This document shows positions 18,580-27,295 of a stretch of 64,000 nucleotides of DNA, one piece after another. Both the position numbers and the translations under genes were made by a program. Position 1 is the first letter of the stretch; each line of letters begins with the position of its first letter. Under the pieces are notes generated by a model. The model ran no database searches and had not been told where the DNA came from. It saw only the letters and a list, made by a program, of their open reading frames with translations. This stretch comes from Enteractinococcus coprophilus (GTDB taxonomy: Bacteria; Actinomycetota; Actinomycetes; Actinomycetales; Micrococcaceae), in NCBI RefSeq assembly GCF_006716305.1, contig NZ_VFOU01000001.1, forward strand, positions 558,001-622,000, read 5' to 3'.

Positions 18580-18809
18580 TCAAAATCCACACTTCGTGCT
18601 GGATCAGTCCGTTCGGGAATCTGCAGATCGTCAACACCGCCGACTTCGCGAGCGGCCTGCGCCAATGCAAGGCCTATATGCGGGCGTGTTGCAGCGCGGG
18701 TAAGGATGTCCCACACCTCGGCTTCCAGCGACCGCCCGTGTTCTTTAGCCTGTACCGCCAGTTGACGTTTCACAGACGGGTCAAGTCCGCGAACAATAAT
18801 TGATGACAT
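18576..18809 (-). CDS. ribbon-helix-helix antitoxin (FitA-like)
   Basis: The product is 77 residues from ATG 18807-18809. A longer open frame reaching 18956 is rejected because its extra residues are untypical. The Arc/CopG ribbon-helix-helix at the N terminus is MSSIIVRGLDPSVKRQLAVQ. The C-terminal segment (LQIPERTDPARSVDFE) would thread into the PIN toxin's active-site groove. As a rule such proteins bind the module's promoter to repress it alone or with toxin. The region 18810-19068 upstream has no gene. Confidence 0.85.
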   Translation of the reverse strand: MSSIIVRGLDPSVKRQLAVQAKEHGRSLEAEVWDILTRAATRPHIGLALAQAAREVGGVDDLQIPERTDPARSVDFE

Positions 18810-19046
18810 CAAGGCACCTCGCGTTGATGGCACTAATGATATAAAGTCTCTGCGAGTTCGTCGACAAGCAGCCCTGCTTCTGACGACGACCTGGGATTGC
18901 AGCTCATACCAGCTCCTCATCCATGAGCAATACCCAACTCCGTCGGCAACCTGCATGAGTATGCGGTGATATCAGGAGTCATAGGCTTGTTTCTGATAGA
19001 CGAACTATAGACCCTCAGCCAACAAATCGCACTTAACTTCTAGCGC

Positions 19047-19067
19047 CTGTAAATGTTATGTTTACAG
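19047..19067. promoter_or_regulatory. inverted repeat directly before a candidate toxin-antitoxin operon
   Basis: CTGTAAA-TGTTATG-TTTACAG has perfect 7-bp arms and ends two bases before the GTG start at 19069. A TATGTT-like -10 lies inside it, so the transcript could be leaderless and the site an autorepressor operator. This is inferred from geometry. Confidence 0.5.
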
Positions 19068-19068
19068 T

Positions 19069-19305
19069 GTGGAAGTTTTGCAAAGCGCGCTTAAACATGG
19101 ATACAGCAAAGCAGATATTCTCCATGCTTATGACAACGCTTTACGACTTGTTGAATATGAGTACCACGGCGAGGACCGTCTATTGGTGATAGGCCCTGAT
19201 CGATCGGGCAATTTGATGGAAGTGGTGGCTGTGCCAGCGCAGACTCCCCTACGAATCATCCACGGAGATGCTCTACGTCCAAAATTCTACGACTATCTGA
19301 GGTGA
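19069..19305 (+). CDS. BrnT/DUF4258-like small protein, candidate toxin
   Basis: The product is 78 residues: [16 protein letters not shown], then [16 protein letters not shown] and [10 protein letters not shown]. This pattern (HG...DI.hA / IGPD..GN..E / lRpkfY..L) is one I associate with small RelE/BrnT-superfamily-like proteins of unproven function. GTG start lies immediately after an inverted repeat. The stop overlaps the next gene start (GTGA). As the first gene of a two-gene unit beside other toxin-antitoxin modules it is a candidate toxin. No activity can be claimed. Confidence 0.65.
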   Translation: MEVLQSALKHGYSKADILHAYDNALRLVEYEYHGEDRLLVIGPDRSGNLMEVVAVPAQTPLRIIHGDALRPKFYDYLR

Positions 19306-19556
19306 TAAACATGAGCTCTAAGATACACGCAAACGACCTCAACGGTCTGGGTTCTCTTGACCCTGCGACTACCCCGGCCAGGGACGCAACGCACTTCCGG
19401 AACATTCGTGCCGCCCGCGCAAAAGTCGCCCAGGCCGAAGCTGACCTTCATAAAGCGGTAGCCGAAGCCAGAGCAGCTGGAGACTCCTGGACTATAATTG
19501 GCGCAGCGCTCGAGACTACTCGGCAAGCCGCTTACCAGCGCTTTGGGCGCGACTAA
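19302..19556 (+). CDS. small helical DNA-binding-like protein, candidate antitoxin
   Basis: The product is 84 residues from the overlapping GTG, or 81 from ATG 19311. It is mostly helical, Ala-rich ([20 protein letters not shown]), ending in a helix-turn-helix-like segment ([20 protein letters not shown]) that resembles sigma-factor/TetR-type recognition helices. Overlap with the preceding small gene indicates a single operon. A DNA-binding antitoxin is the natural hypothesis; a stand-alone regulator is the alternative. Confidence 0.6.
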   Translation: MINMSSKIHANDLNGLGSLDPATTPARDATHFRNIRAARAKVAQAEADLHKAVAEARAAGDSWTIIGAALETTRQAAYQRFGRD

Positions 19557-19560
19557 AACG

Positions 19561-19638
19561 GCGCACCTCATATTGCACGGTTTCCGCCAGGCATCCCTGA
19601 CCATTCAGTCCGTACCAACCAGGATGAAAGGAAGCTAA
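19561..19638 (+). pseudogene. remnant of a HigB/RelE-type toxin C terminus
   Basis: In the frame ending TAA 19636-19638 the sequence reads AHLILHGFRQASLTIQSVPT then RMKGS. LLHGF followed by a basic tail is the usual end of HigB-like (Gp49) toxins, though the expected K/T-rich tail is altered. There is no start codon or N-terminal domain. It lies just upstream of the broken XRE antitoxin remnant with normal HigBA spacing. Weak but positionally consistent. Confidence 0.4.
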
Positions 19639-19643
19639 CCGAA

Positions 19644-19893
19644 ATGGCACTGCGTTATGAAGACTTCCTGGCAAGCACCCTGTGGACCGCGAAACCATCG
19701 AGAAGCACAAGTCATGTATGCTCGCAGAGGTTCGCGCCTACCTTCTCCGCGAGCTGCGTGAACAAGTCGGATTCACTGCGGCTCAACTCGCTGAGCGAAT
19801 CGGCATGAGAAGACACCTCAAAGCCGTGACGGGGCGCTCACTGTTGAGTATGTTCTAGGCGATCACCGTGTGCGGATTATACAGGCACTGTAA
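19644..19893 (+). pseudogene. frameshifted, internally deleted XRE-type antitoxin (HigA-like)
   Basis: A good Shine-Dalgarno (AAAGGAAG) precedes ATG 19644, giving MALRYEDFLASTL. The frame then shifts: the continuation DRETIEKHKSCMLAEVRAYL and LLRELREQVGFTAAQLAERI is found in another frame, the recognition-helix region is missing, and a third frame gives LTVEYVLGDHRVRIIQAL and TAA 19891-19893. These pieces in order match the shape of HigA-like XRE antitoxins. At least two frameshifts and a deletion mean it cannot be functional as written. Confidence 0.65.
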
Positions 19894-20025
19894 GTGCCGA
19901 AGACTTGGCTAAAGCATCGCGGGCTGAGGATGGTCCATGAGATACTGACGACAGCGCACGAGGTTCGATCAACTTTCGCGAGTGAATAATTGTCACCTCG
20001 TCCTGATCTTTTGAGTCCCGATATA

Positions 20026-21501
20026 TCAATGTTTTTCGACTCGGGCCGATGTAATACGTTGCCGTTCTCGTTCTTGTACGGCTCTGATAAGGCGTTCTTC
20101 AACGTCTTCTCCTGCACGAATTCCCCGTGGTAGTCGGTAGTAGAAGAAGGCTCCTGCGACCCACCAGGCCAAGAAGATAACCCACGGTTGCCAGCTCAGC
20201 TGAGCGGGCATACCGGGCAGATACTGGATGAGCAGCGCGATCGTCAAGATGATCGCAAACCACCCGATGAGCTCTCCCCCGCGACCCTTACCGCCGACAC
20301 GCAATGGCCGTGGCATCTGCGGCTCGCGACGCCGCAGAATCACAAACGAAACCGACACGAGCATATAGGTAATCACGATCATCGGTGACCCAGATTCAAC
20401 CAACCAATCCAGCATTGCCGATCCGAAAAATGGTGCCACGGCAGAGATAGCGCCCAGCATTAACAACGCATTGACCGGAGTTTTATAGACCGGATGCAGT
20501 TTCGCCAGCCGCTTGGGCAACATACCGGTCCGGGACAGCGCATAGATCATCCGGGAGGCGCCAATCAGCAGCGAGTTCCAGGTGGTCAGGATGCCAGCCA
20601 GTCCCCCGGCGATCAGAATATTAGCGGCCGCTTGGGAATTGAACATGTTGAACACCGCATCAGCAGTCGCCAGATGCGAATTCACCAACTGTTCACCGCT
20701 CAGGCCGAGCACACTGGCAAAAATAACCATGATGTACCACAGGGTCGCCATGATGACAGAAATAACCACGAGCCGGCCGACTTGCCTCGGTGGTACGTTG
20801 GCCTCTTCCGCAGACTGTGGGATGACGTCGAAACCAACAAACAAAAACGGTACGGCAATCATCACGGCGAAGAAACCGGTGACTCCCGGGGTAAATAACG
20901 GTTCCAGGTTGCGGGCTTCTCCGCCGGTAAATGCACCGGTGATTAACATGATGCCGACCAAGAGCAGAAAGAGGACGACAAACGTCTGGACCATGCCCGC
21001 GACTTTGGTGCCTCGAATGTTGATCCAGGTCAGCACAATGGCGGTGACTACTCCGATTAACGCCCAGGTGAGGTGGACTTCAAATCCAGCGATCGTCCAG
21101 AACGGCACGTGGTTAATGTTAGGCCAGATGTATTCGATGGTGTTGGGCACCGCCACTGCTTCAAAAGCGATGATGGTGACGTATCCGCCGATGAATCCCC
21201 AGGACCCAATAAATGCGCCGTGCGGTCCGCGAGCGCGCAAAATGAAGTTATGCGCGCCTCCGGCTTTCGGCATCGCGGAGGTCAGCTCGGCGTAGACGAG
21301 CCCGACGAACGCCATGATGATGCCGCCGACCAGGAAGGCCAGGGAGGCGCCACCCGGCCCGGCGTCGAGCAGCCAACCCTTTGTCAGCACCACCCACCCG
21401 AAGCCGATCATGGCGCCGAATCCGAGGGCCAGCACGTCTTTATTCGACAGGGTCTTGGCTAACGAGATCTGCTCGGTCTGCTGGTTCACTGCTTTGGTCA
21501 T
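20026..21501 (-). CDS. APC-superfamily amino acid permease
   Basis: The product is 491 residues with about 12 predicted transmembrane helices. The N-terminal signature is LALGFGAMIGFGWVVLTKGW, in which GxMIGxG unwinds TM1 in LeuT-fold carriers; AGGAHNFILRARGP follows TM2. It imports an amino acid or amine by cation coupling. It lies 14 nt after the CoA-transferase gene on the same strand, so the two are probably cotranscribed. Next to glutaryl-CoA genes, a lysine-, 5-aminovalerate- or glutarate-related substrate is possible but unproven. Confidence 0.82.
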   Translation of the reverse strand: MTKAVNQQTEQISLAKTLSNKDVLALGFGAMIGFGWVVLTKGWLLDAGPGGASLAFLVGGIIMAFVGLVYAELTSAMPKAGGAHNFILRARGPHGAFIGSWGFIGGYVTIIAFEAVAVPNTIEYIWPNINHVPFWTIAGFEVHLTWALIGVVTAIVLTWINIRGTKVAGMVQTFVVLFLLLVGIMLITGAFTGGEARNLEPLFTPGVTGFFAVMIAVPFLFVGFDVIPQSAEEANVPPRQVGRLVVISVIMATLWYIMVIFASVLGLSGEQLVNSHLATADAVFNMFNSQAAANILIAGGLAGILTTWNSLLIGASRMIYALSRTGMLPKRLAKLHPVYKTPVNALLMLGAISAVAPFFGSAMLDWLVESGSPMIVITYMLVSVSFVILRRREPQMPRPLRVGGKGRGGELIGWFAIILTIALLIQYLPGMPAQLSWQPWVIFLAWWVAGAFFYYRLPRGIRAGEDVEERLIRAVQERERQRITSARVEKH

Positions 21502-21515
21502 GGTGGGGTTCCCTC

Positions 21516-22715
21516 TTAGTAGGCAGCTTCGGAGATGGGCGGGCTCACGGTGCCCGTGTTCGGCGAATCAAGCCAGGCCAGGATGGCATCGGCATCCTCA
21601 TTGAGTTGCGGTGGCGCTTTGTCGTAGGCGACTGTGCTGCGCGAGTAGTCGATCGGGTGTTTCACGGTTGGCACTTGTTCGGCTCCAGCGGGTTGGACGG
21701 GTTCCAGCCCGATGTCTTGGGCGAACTCGACACCCTGGGCGATCGTGAAGACTTCTGAGCACGGGATCTGCACCTCGCGCAGTTCCTCCACCCACTCGGA
21801 GGCGGTCTTGTGGCGCAGATGGGTTTCGAGCTCGGTGCGTAGTTGCTCGCGATGAGCGTTGCGCGCCGGGTTGGTGGCATAGCGCTCGTCATCAGCGAGC
21901 TCCGGTGCACCGAGTGCTTCGGCGAGCCTGCGGAATTGGCCGTCATTGCCGACTGCGATAATCAGTGGCTGGTCGGCTGCCGCAAACGGCCCGTAGGGCG
22001 CAAGTGAGGGATGGTCGTTGCCCATGCGCGTCGGCACCACGCCGCCGGCCACATAGGCGGAGGTCTGATTGACGAGTCCCGACAGCGCTGACGACATCAG
22101 ATTCACCGCAATGTGTTGCCCCTTGCCACTGCGCTGGCGTTCCTGCAGGGCGCCAAGAATTCCAACGGTGGCGTGCAGGCCGGTGACGACGTCGAAAATC
22201 GCGACCCCGGCTTTCTGACCGTGTGATTCGGGTTCGCCGGTGATGTCCATCAGCCCGGAGGCGGCCTGGGCAAGCAGGTCATATCCGGGCAGATGCGCCC
22301 CACCCTTAGTACCGAAACCGGTGATCGAAGCGTGCACCAGGTGCGGGTAGCGCTCGGCAACCGTGGCCGGGTCCATCCCGAATTTTTCTAGCCCACCGGG
22401 TTTCCAGTTCTCGATGAACACATCGGCCTTAGCCAACAACTTGTGGGCCCTGGCCAGGTCGTCGTCGTCCTTCAAATCCAGTGCGATCGCGTGTTTATTG
22501 CGGTTGACGGATAAGAAATAGGTCGCCTGATCGTCCCGGACCGGCGGCTGCCAGGCACGGGTGTCATCGCCCGCCGGGGACTCGACCTTAATGACGGTCG
22601 CGCCCATATCGGCCAGGAGCATGGTCGCATACGGGCCGGCGAGCACGCGCGAGAAATCTGCGACGACAATGCCGTCGAGCACACCGTGAGATGAAGAACC
22701 TAGTGTCATAGTCAT
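21516..22715 (-). CDS. class III CoA-transferase (CaiB/BaiF), probable glutarate CoA-transferase
   Basis: The product is 400 residues starting MTMTLGSSSHGVLDGIVVAD. The ATG at 22713-22715 is preceded by GGACC, and the family signature RVLAGPYATMLLADMGATVI follows. The region YDLLAQAASGLMDITGEPES carries the usual active-site acidic residue. Class III enzymes move CoA between acids. Divergence from glutaryl-CoA dehydrogenase 180 nt away makes succinyl-CoA:glutarate CoA-transfer (GcdG/SUGCT type) the best guess. The intergenic region holds a direct repeat GGTCCAATG (22717 and 22740). Confidence 0.82.
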   Translation of the reverse strand: MTMTLGSSSHGVLDGIVVADFSRVLAGPYATMLLADMGATVIKVESPAGDDTRAWQPPVRDDQATYFLSVNRNKHAIALDLKDDDDLARAHKLLAKADVFIENWKPGGLEKFGMDPATVAERYPHLVHASITGFGTKGGAHLPGYDLLAQAASGLMDITGEPESHGQKAGVAIFDVVTGLHATVGILGALQERQRSGKGQHIAVNLMSSALSGLVNQTSAYVAGGVVPTRMGNDHPSLAPYGPFAAADQPLIIAVGNDGQFRRLAEALGAPELADDERYATNPARNAHREQLRTELETHLRHKTASEWVEELREVQIPCSEVFTIAQGVEFAQDIGLEPVQPAGAEQVPTVKHPIDYSRSTVAYDKAPPQLNEDADAILAWLDSPNTGTVSPPISEAAY

Positions 22716-22895
22716 AGGTCCAATGGTGGGCGGGCGGACGGTCCAATGCAAGATCGATGTTCAAAACGTATTGATCGGCGTCGAAGTCTGCAATGATGCG
22801 GTCAAGTTGTTGCTGGGTGCCCGCCTGTTCGCTACGGTGAATGCCATCACAACCAACCACACAGGCCCCGCAGCCGTTTGATCCCGGGAGTATGC

Positions 22896-24134
22896 ATGTC
22901 GAAGACTCAACTACGCAATTCGAAAACCGATCTGTTCAATATCGCGTCCATGCTGACCGATGCAGAACTCGAAGTCCGCGACAAGGTTGCCGAGTTCGTC
23001 GACCGCCGGGTGCGCCCAAATATCGCCCAGTGGTTCGATGATGCTCACCTGCCGATGGAACTTATCCCAGAAATGGCCGAACTGGGGCTGTTTGGCATGC
23101 ACATCGACGGCTACGGTTGTGGCGGCCGCTCGGCGGTGGAATACGGGATTGCGATGCAGGAAATGGAAGCTGGCGACTCCGGGCTGCGCACCGTAATTTC
23201 CGTGCAGGGCTCGTTGGCGATGACGGCGATCGCCAAGAACGGCTCCGAGGAACAAAAACAGACCTGGCTGCCCAAGATGGCAACCGGTGAGATCATCGGG
23301 TGCTTCGGGCTGACCGAACCGACCGCGGGCTCGGATCCGTCGTCGATGGCCACCCACGCCAAACTGGTGAATGGCGAATGGGTGCTCAATGGCGCCAAGC
23401 GCTGGATCGGCCTGGCAACCGTCGCCCAGGTCGCGATCATCTGGGCCAAAGTCTCCGTTGCTGATGCCAAAGCGGCCGGTGTGCACCCCGACGGCGATAC
23501 CCGCCCCGACGATGAGATGGTGGTCCGCGGGTTCATTGTGCCAACCGAAACCGCTGGCTTCCGCGCCGAAGCGATCGAACAGAAACTGTCGATGCGCGCC
23601 TCCCTGCAGTGCGATATCGCCCTGGACGATGCCCGGGTACCGGTTGATGCAATTCTGCCGCACAACCCCGGTTTGCGCGGCCCGTTCCTATGCCTCAATG
23701 AAGCGCGCTACGGCATCGCTTGGGGTGCGCTGGGCGCGGCACGCGATTCCATCAAAGACGCGCTGGAATACGCATCGACCCGCATGCAGTTCGGCAAACC
23801 CCTGACCGCCTACCAGCTGACCCAAAAGAAACTGGCTGACATGACTATCGCCCTGAATAAGGGCCAGCTCATGGCGCTACAGTTGGGGCGCGCTAACGAT
23901 GCCGGGACCATGGAGCTGCACCAGATTTCGATGGCCAAACTCGATAACGTGCGGGTCTCCATTGAGATCGCCCGCGAATGCCGGACCATTCTGGGTGGCA
24001 ATGGGATCACCGGTGACTACTCGCCGCTGCGTCACGCAAATAACCTGGAATCCGTGCGCACCTATGAAGGTACTGACGAGGTTCACACGCTGATCGTCGG
24101 GCAGAAGCTGACTGGTGAAGCTGCGTTTAGCTAA
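22896..24134 (+). CDS. gcdH: glutaryl-CoA dehydrogenase
   Basis: The product is 412 residues from ATG 22896 (GGGAG five bases before). It has the acyl-CoA dehydrogenase fold: FGLTEPTAGSDPSSM (FAD/substrate loop), LNEARYGIAWGALGAA, STRMQFGKPL, LGGNGITGDY and the catalytic Glu in TYEGTDEVH. The motifs closely match glutaryl-CoA dehydrogenases, which oxidise and decarboxylate glutaryl-CoA to crotonyl-CoA, passing electrons to ETF. The neighbouring class III CoA-transferase would make its substrate. Followed by a strong terminator. Confidence 0.88.
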   Translation: MSKTQLRNSKTDLFNIASMLTDAELEVRDKVAEFVDRRVRPNIAQWFDDAHLPMELIPEMAELGLFGMHIDGYGCGGRSAVEYGIAMQEMEAGDSGLRTVISVQGSLAMTAIAKNGSEEQKQTWLPKMATGEIIGCFGLTEPTAGSDPSSMATHAKLVNGEWVLNGAKRWIGLATVAQVAIIWAKVSVADAKAAGVHPDGDTRPDDEMVVRGFIVPTETAGFRAEAIEQKLSMRASLQCDIALDDARVPVDAILPHNPGLRGPFLCLNEARYGIAWGALGAARDSIKDALEYASTRMQFGKPLTAYQLTQKKLADMTIALNKGQLMALQLGRANDAGTMELHQISMAKLDNVRVSIEIARECRTILGGNGITGDYSPLRHANNLESVRTYEGTDEVHTLIVGQKLTGEAAFS

Positions 24135-24138
24135 GCTC

Positions 24139-24180
24139 AGAAGACCGGCGGGCACCGTGTGCCGCGCCGGTCTTCTCTTT
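24139..24180. terminator. terminator after gcdH, between convergent operons
   Basis: AGAAGACCGGCG (24139-24150) pairs perfectly with CGCCGGTCTTCT (24165-24176), with an inner stem GGCAC/GTGCC, followed by CTTT. It lies five bases after the gcdH stop. The following 24181-24296 shows nothing recognisable. Confidence 0.85.
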
Positions 24181-24296
24181 ATGCTGAACCAAAGGGTAAA
24201 AACCTATGCGCGCCGCTGCGGCATCATCGAATCGTCTTCGGATCTGGGTTGTGACCGTGGCGTCGGCGTTAGCACTGGCGGTTGGGGTCTGTCGCG

Positions 24297-25832
24297 CTAA
24301 ACGGATGGGTGGCGTTCGTTGGCGGTCGTGACAATTGTGGCCTGCCGACGACGTCCCAACCACCAGCGCACAATCGGTAGCGCGACCACAATCAGCGCAA
24401 CAGCAATCCAAATGCCAGCGGCAATCGGCTGGGTAACGAAGTAGGTCAGGTCGCCGTTAGCTGCGGTAATACCCTGACGGAAGTGTCGCTCCACGAGCGG
24501 TCCGATCAGGGTGCCCAGCAGCACGGGTACCAGCTGGAAGTTGTAGCGCAGCATGAAGAAACCGATGACGCCAAGAGTTGCCGCGACGAGAAGGTCATAC
24601 CAGCTCATTCGGAACGTGTACACCCCGGCCCAGCACACCGCTACCACCGCGGGTAAGAGCACCCAATTGGGCACTCGCAGCACCGCAACCCAGACGCGGA
24701 TCAGGTTCACGTTCAAGAGCAGCAGCATCACGTTGCCGATCAGCAGGGAGGCAATCAGGCCCCAGAATAAATCCGGATTCGTGGTGACCAGTTGCGGCCC
24801 GGGCTGGATCCCGTGGACTTGCATCGCCACCAACATGACCGCAAGGGTCGCTGAGAATGGCAGCCCCAGCGCGAGCAGCGGGATCATCGATGACGTCGCA
24901 GCAGCATTATTGGCCGATTCAGGTCCGGCCAGCCCCGAGACCGCACCTTTGCCAAATTTTTCTCGATCACGTCCGACCATGGACTCCAAGCGATAACTCA
25001 ACAGCGTGGACAACGAGATACTTGGTCCGGGTAATAATCCCAGCGCAAAGCCGATCCCGCTGCCGCGAAACCAGCTGCCCACCGAATTGCGCATATCCGA
25101 TTTTGACGGGATCAATTCACGCCACCGCAAGGAGTCGACGCGCGGAGTGGAGCCCCGTTGGATGATGATGCGCAGGATTTCGGTGAGCCCAAACAGGCCA
25201 ACCGCCAGGGCGACGATACTGACGCCCTGAGTGGCTTCGCGGACGCCAAAGGTAAATCTCGCCTGACCGCTGATCGCGTCTTCACCCAGTACACCCAGCA
25301 ACAGGCCAAAGGCTAACGGCAACAGCCCGGCGGTCAGGGACCCACCCATGATCCGGGCAAGCACCAACAGTCCACCCAGAGTCAGCGCAAAGTATTCGGC
25401 GGATCCAAAGACTACCGCCACCTGGGCCACGGGGGCTGCCACCATGCTCAGTACGATCACACTGCCGGTGCCCCCGATGAATGATGCAATCGCGGTGATC
25501 CCCAATGCCGGCCCAGCGCGTCCTGAACGGGCCAGCGGATAACCTTCGAATGCTGAGACCACCGAGGGCGCATCTCCGGGAATATTCAGCAGCACCGACG
25601 TCGTCGAGCCGCCGTACATGATCCCGTAAAACATCCCGGCGATCACGATCATGCCTGTCAGTGGGTCAAAGACATAGGTCAGCGGCAGTAAGATAGCGGC
25701 ACCGGACACCGGACCGATACCGGGTATCAGCCCCATAATGGTGCCCAGTAATGCTCCCACGAGTGCGGCAATCAGGTGTTCAACGGTGAATGCAACGCTA
25801 AGTCCGTACAGTAAACCTTCCCAAGGATTCAT
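24297..25832 (-). CDS. tctA: tripartite tricarboxylate transporter large permease TctA
   Basis: The product is 511 residues with about 12 transmembrane helices. The TctA signature GLIPGIGPVSGAAILLPLTY is at about 38-57, and a second related loop LGLLPGPSISLS in the middle reflects the internal duplication of this family. With TctB and the binding protein TctC it takes up di- or tricarboxylates by a cation gradient. It overlaps tctB by four bases. Beside glutaryl-CoA genes a C5 dicarboxylate such as glutarate is a reasonable guess. Confidence 0.9.
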   Translation of the reverse strand: MNPWEGLLYGLSVAFTVEHLIAALVGALLGTIMGLIPGIGPVSGAAILLPLTYVFDPLTGMIVIAGMFYGIMYGGSTTSVLLNIPGDAPSVVSAFEGYPLARSGRAGPALGITAIASFIGGTGSVIVLSMVAAPVAQVAVVFGSAEYFALTLGGLLVLARIMGGSLTAGLLPLAFGLLLGVLGEDAISGQARFTFGVREATQGVSIVALAVGLFGLTEILRIIIQRGSTPRVDSLRWRELIPSKSDMRNSVGSWFRGSGIGFALGLLPGPSISLSTLLSYRLESMVGRDREKFGKGAVSGLAGPESANNAAATSSMIPLLALGLPFSATLAVMLVAMQVHGIQPGPQLVTTNPDLFWGLIASLLIGNVMLLLLNVNLIRVWVAVLRVPNWVLLPAVVAVCWAGVYTFRMSWYDLLVAATLGVIGFFMLRYNFQLVPVLLGTLIGPLVERHFRQGITAANGDLTYFVTQPIAAGIWIAVALIVVALPIVRWWLGRRRQATIVTTANERHPSV

Positions 25833-26314
25833 GGCAGTCCAATCCCTAAAAGGCGCTCAAAAACAAACCAGATGCCAAAAACTATCGCCGTCATGGTGAC
25901 CGGGATCTTCCAGTGGAATTTCCCCTCAATCATGATGGCCAGTGCGATGGTACCCACCAGAGCGACCGGCAGGAATCCGAAGATCGGCAGCGTCACGGCA
26001 CCGCCCAAGATGACTGCGGCCGCGAGCCCGAAGCGTCGCCAGGCAATGGGTTCATACCCGAAGGTGGCACCGCGGGCCTCAACCAGGGCAATGACCGAGG
26101 CGATAGCCAACAACCCCGCCACCAGCAGTGGAAAGAAGCCAGGGCCGGGCCGATCTAGTGTACCTAGTTCATAATTCGTCCAGGAAACCCAGGCGACGAC
26201 TGCCGATACGAGCAGCCCCAGGACCCCGGCGACGCGCCAGGCAGTGGTGGCTGAGCGTTGCTCAACCTGCGGCGTTTGTAGCGGGGTGCTTTCGGGTTGC
26301 TGCTGGTGTGTCAT
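25829..26314 (-). CDS. tctB: tripartite tricarboxylate transporter small permease TctB
   Basis: The product is 161 residues with four predicted transmembrane helices (from about 27, 56, 92 and 125). The pattern GTLDRPGPGFFPLLVAGLLA is the TctB/DUF1468 hallmark. It lies between tctC (9-nt gap) and tctA (4-nt overlap) on the same strand. Confidence 0.88.
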   Translation of the reverse strand: MTHQQQPESTPLQTPQVEQRSATTAWRVAGVLGLLVSAVVAWVSWTNYELGTLDRPGPGFFPLLVAGLLAIASVIALVEARGATFGYEPIAWRRFGLAAAVILGGAVTLPIFGFLPVALVGTIALAIMIEGKFHWKIPVTMTAIVFGIWFVFERLLGIGLP

Positions 26315-26323
26315 GGTGTCCGG

Positions 26324-27295
26324 TTATGGCTCAAGGACAGCATATTCATCAATGAGATTGGAGATTTCTTCCTGCGTCGCCTCATGATCCAGTGTGGCTT
26401 GCGGTAGGCCGAGGCTTTCCAGGGTTTCGGACCATTCCTCGGATGCCACGAGCTCATTCATGGCGGTGATCATTTCTTCGCGCAGCTGTTCATCCAACCC
26501 CTCGGGACTGACGACATAGAAGCTGGTGCCCATGGGCACCTCGAGACCAAAGGTATCTATGGTTGGGGCATCAGGGTTTTCGGGTTCAGCATCATCAGCC
26601 AGGACGGCCAGAATGTTGACGTCGCCGGAGTTGATCTGTCCCTGGACCCCGGCGGTCGTGGAGATTTGGGCATCAACTTCGCCGCGCATGACCGCTAGGA
26701 TGCCTTCACCAGCGCCGTCGGTATATGGCACGCTGCGCAGATTCCAGTCGTTTTGTTCATTGAGTAACTGGACCGTCAGGTCAGTTTGGGCGCCTTCACC
26801 GGTGACGGCGATGGATAATTCGGTGCCCGAGTCGGCTTCATCAATGAAGTCTTCCATGGTGTCAAAGTCGCCCTCGGAGGCAACCATCAAGGAAAACGGT
26901 GATTCAGCAACTTTTGCCAGTGCTTCGTAGCCTTCGGTCTGATCGTAAGTCAGGCCGTCTTCAACTAGGGGCTGCCACAATAAACCGTTGGACGTCGCCA
27001 GGGCCAGGGTCGTGCCGTCGGCTTCGGCGCTGAGTGCTTCATTCAAGGCGATCGTGCTGGCCCCACCGGTGCGGTTGGTCGCCGTTACATTAATGCCGTG
27101 CTCACTTTGCAATTGATCACCGACCCCACGACCGATCAGATCCGGTGTTCCCCCGGGGCCGAAGCCGATGAGCATCTCCAGGTTGGAATCAGGCCAGGCG
27201 GCGTCGTCCTGGCTCCCTTCGGCGGTGCAAGCAGTCAGTGTCAATACGGCTGCAGCCAATGCTCCAGTGACACGCAGTGCGGTCGTCAGCTTCAT
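26324..27295 (-). CDS. tctC: tripartite tricarboxylate transporter substrate-binding lipoprotein TctC
   Basis: The product is 323 residues from ATG 27293-27295, preceded by GGAGG. It has a lipoprotein signal peptide with lipobox LTAC (Cys about 22). The Bug/TctC fold is indicated by MLIGFGPGGTPDLIGRGVG and GGASTIALNEALSA, in which the conserved loop binds the carboxylate. It captures the substrate outside the membrane and hands it to TctAB. It leads the tctCBA operon and is divergent from a luciferase-like oxidoreductase gene. Confidence 0.87.
   Translation of the reverse strand: MKLTTALRVTGALAAAVLTLTACTAEGSQDDAAWPDSNLEMLIGFGPGGTPDLIGRGVGDQLQSEHGINVTATNRTGGASTIALNEALSAEADGTTLALATSNGLLWQPLVEDGLTYDQTEGYEALAKVAESPFSLMVASEGDFDTMEDFIDEADSGTELSIAVTGEGAQTDLTVQLLNEQNDWNLRSVPYTDGAGEGILAVMRGEVDAQISTTAGVQGQINSGDVNILAVLADDAEPENPDAPTIDTFGLEVPMGTSFYVVSPEGLDEQLREEMITAMNELVASEEWSETLESLGLPQATLDHEATQEEISNLIDEYAVLEP

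Noticed and set aside
18810-18956. Extended N terminus of the FitA-like antitoxin
   Set aside because: The ribbon-helix-helix begins at ATG 18809; the extra residues are Arg/Cys-rich and untypical.
22717-22748. Direct repeat GGTCCAATG as an insertion-site duplication
   Set aside because: Only 9 bp, 23 bp apart, with no mobile-element sequence between; more likely chance or a regulator half-site.
22716-22860. Coding-like minus-strand frame upstream of the CoA-transferase (QQQLDRIIADFDADQYVLNI)
   Set aside because: Reads like protein but has no identifiable family and is out of frame with the CoA-transferase; too short to call a pseudogene.
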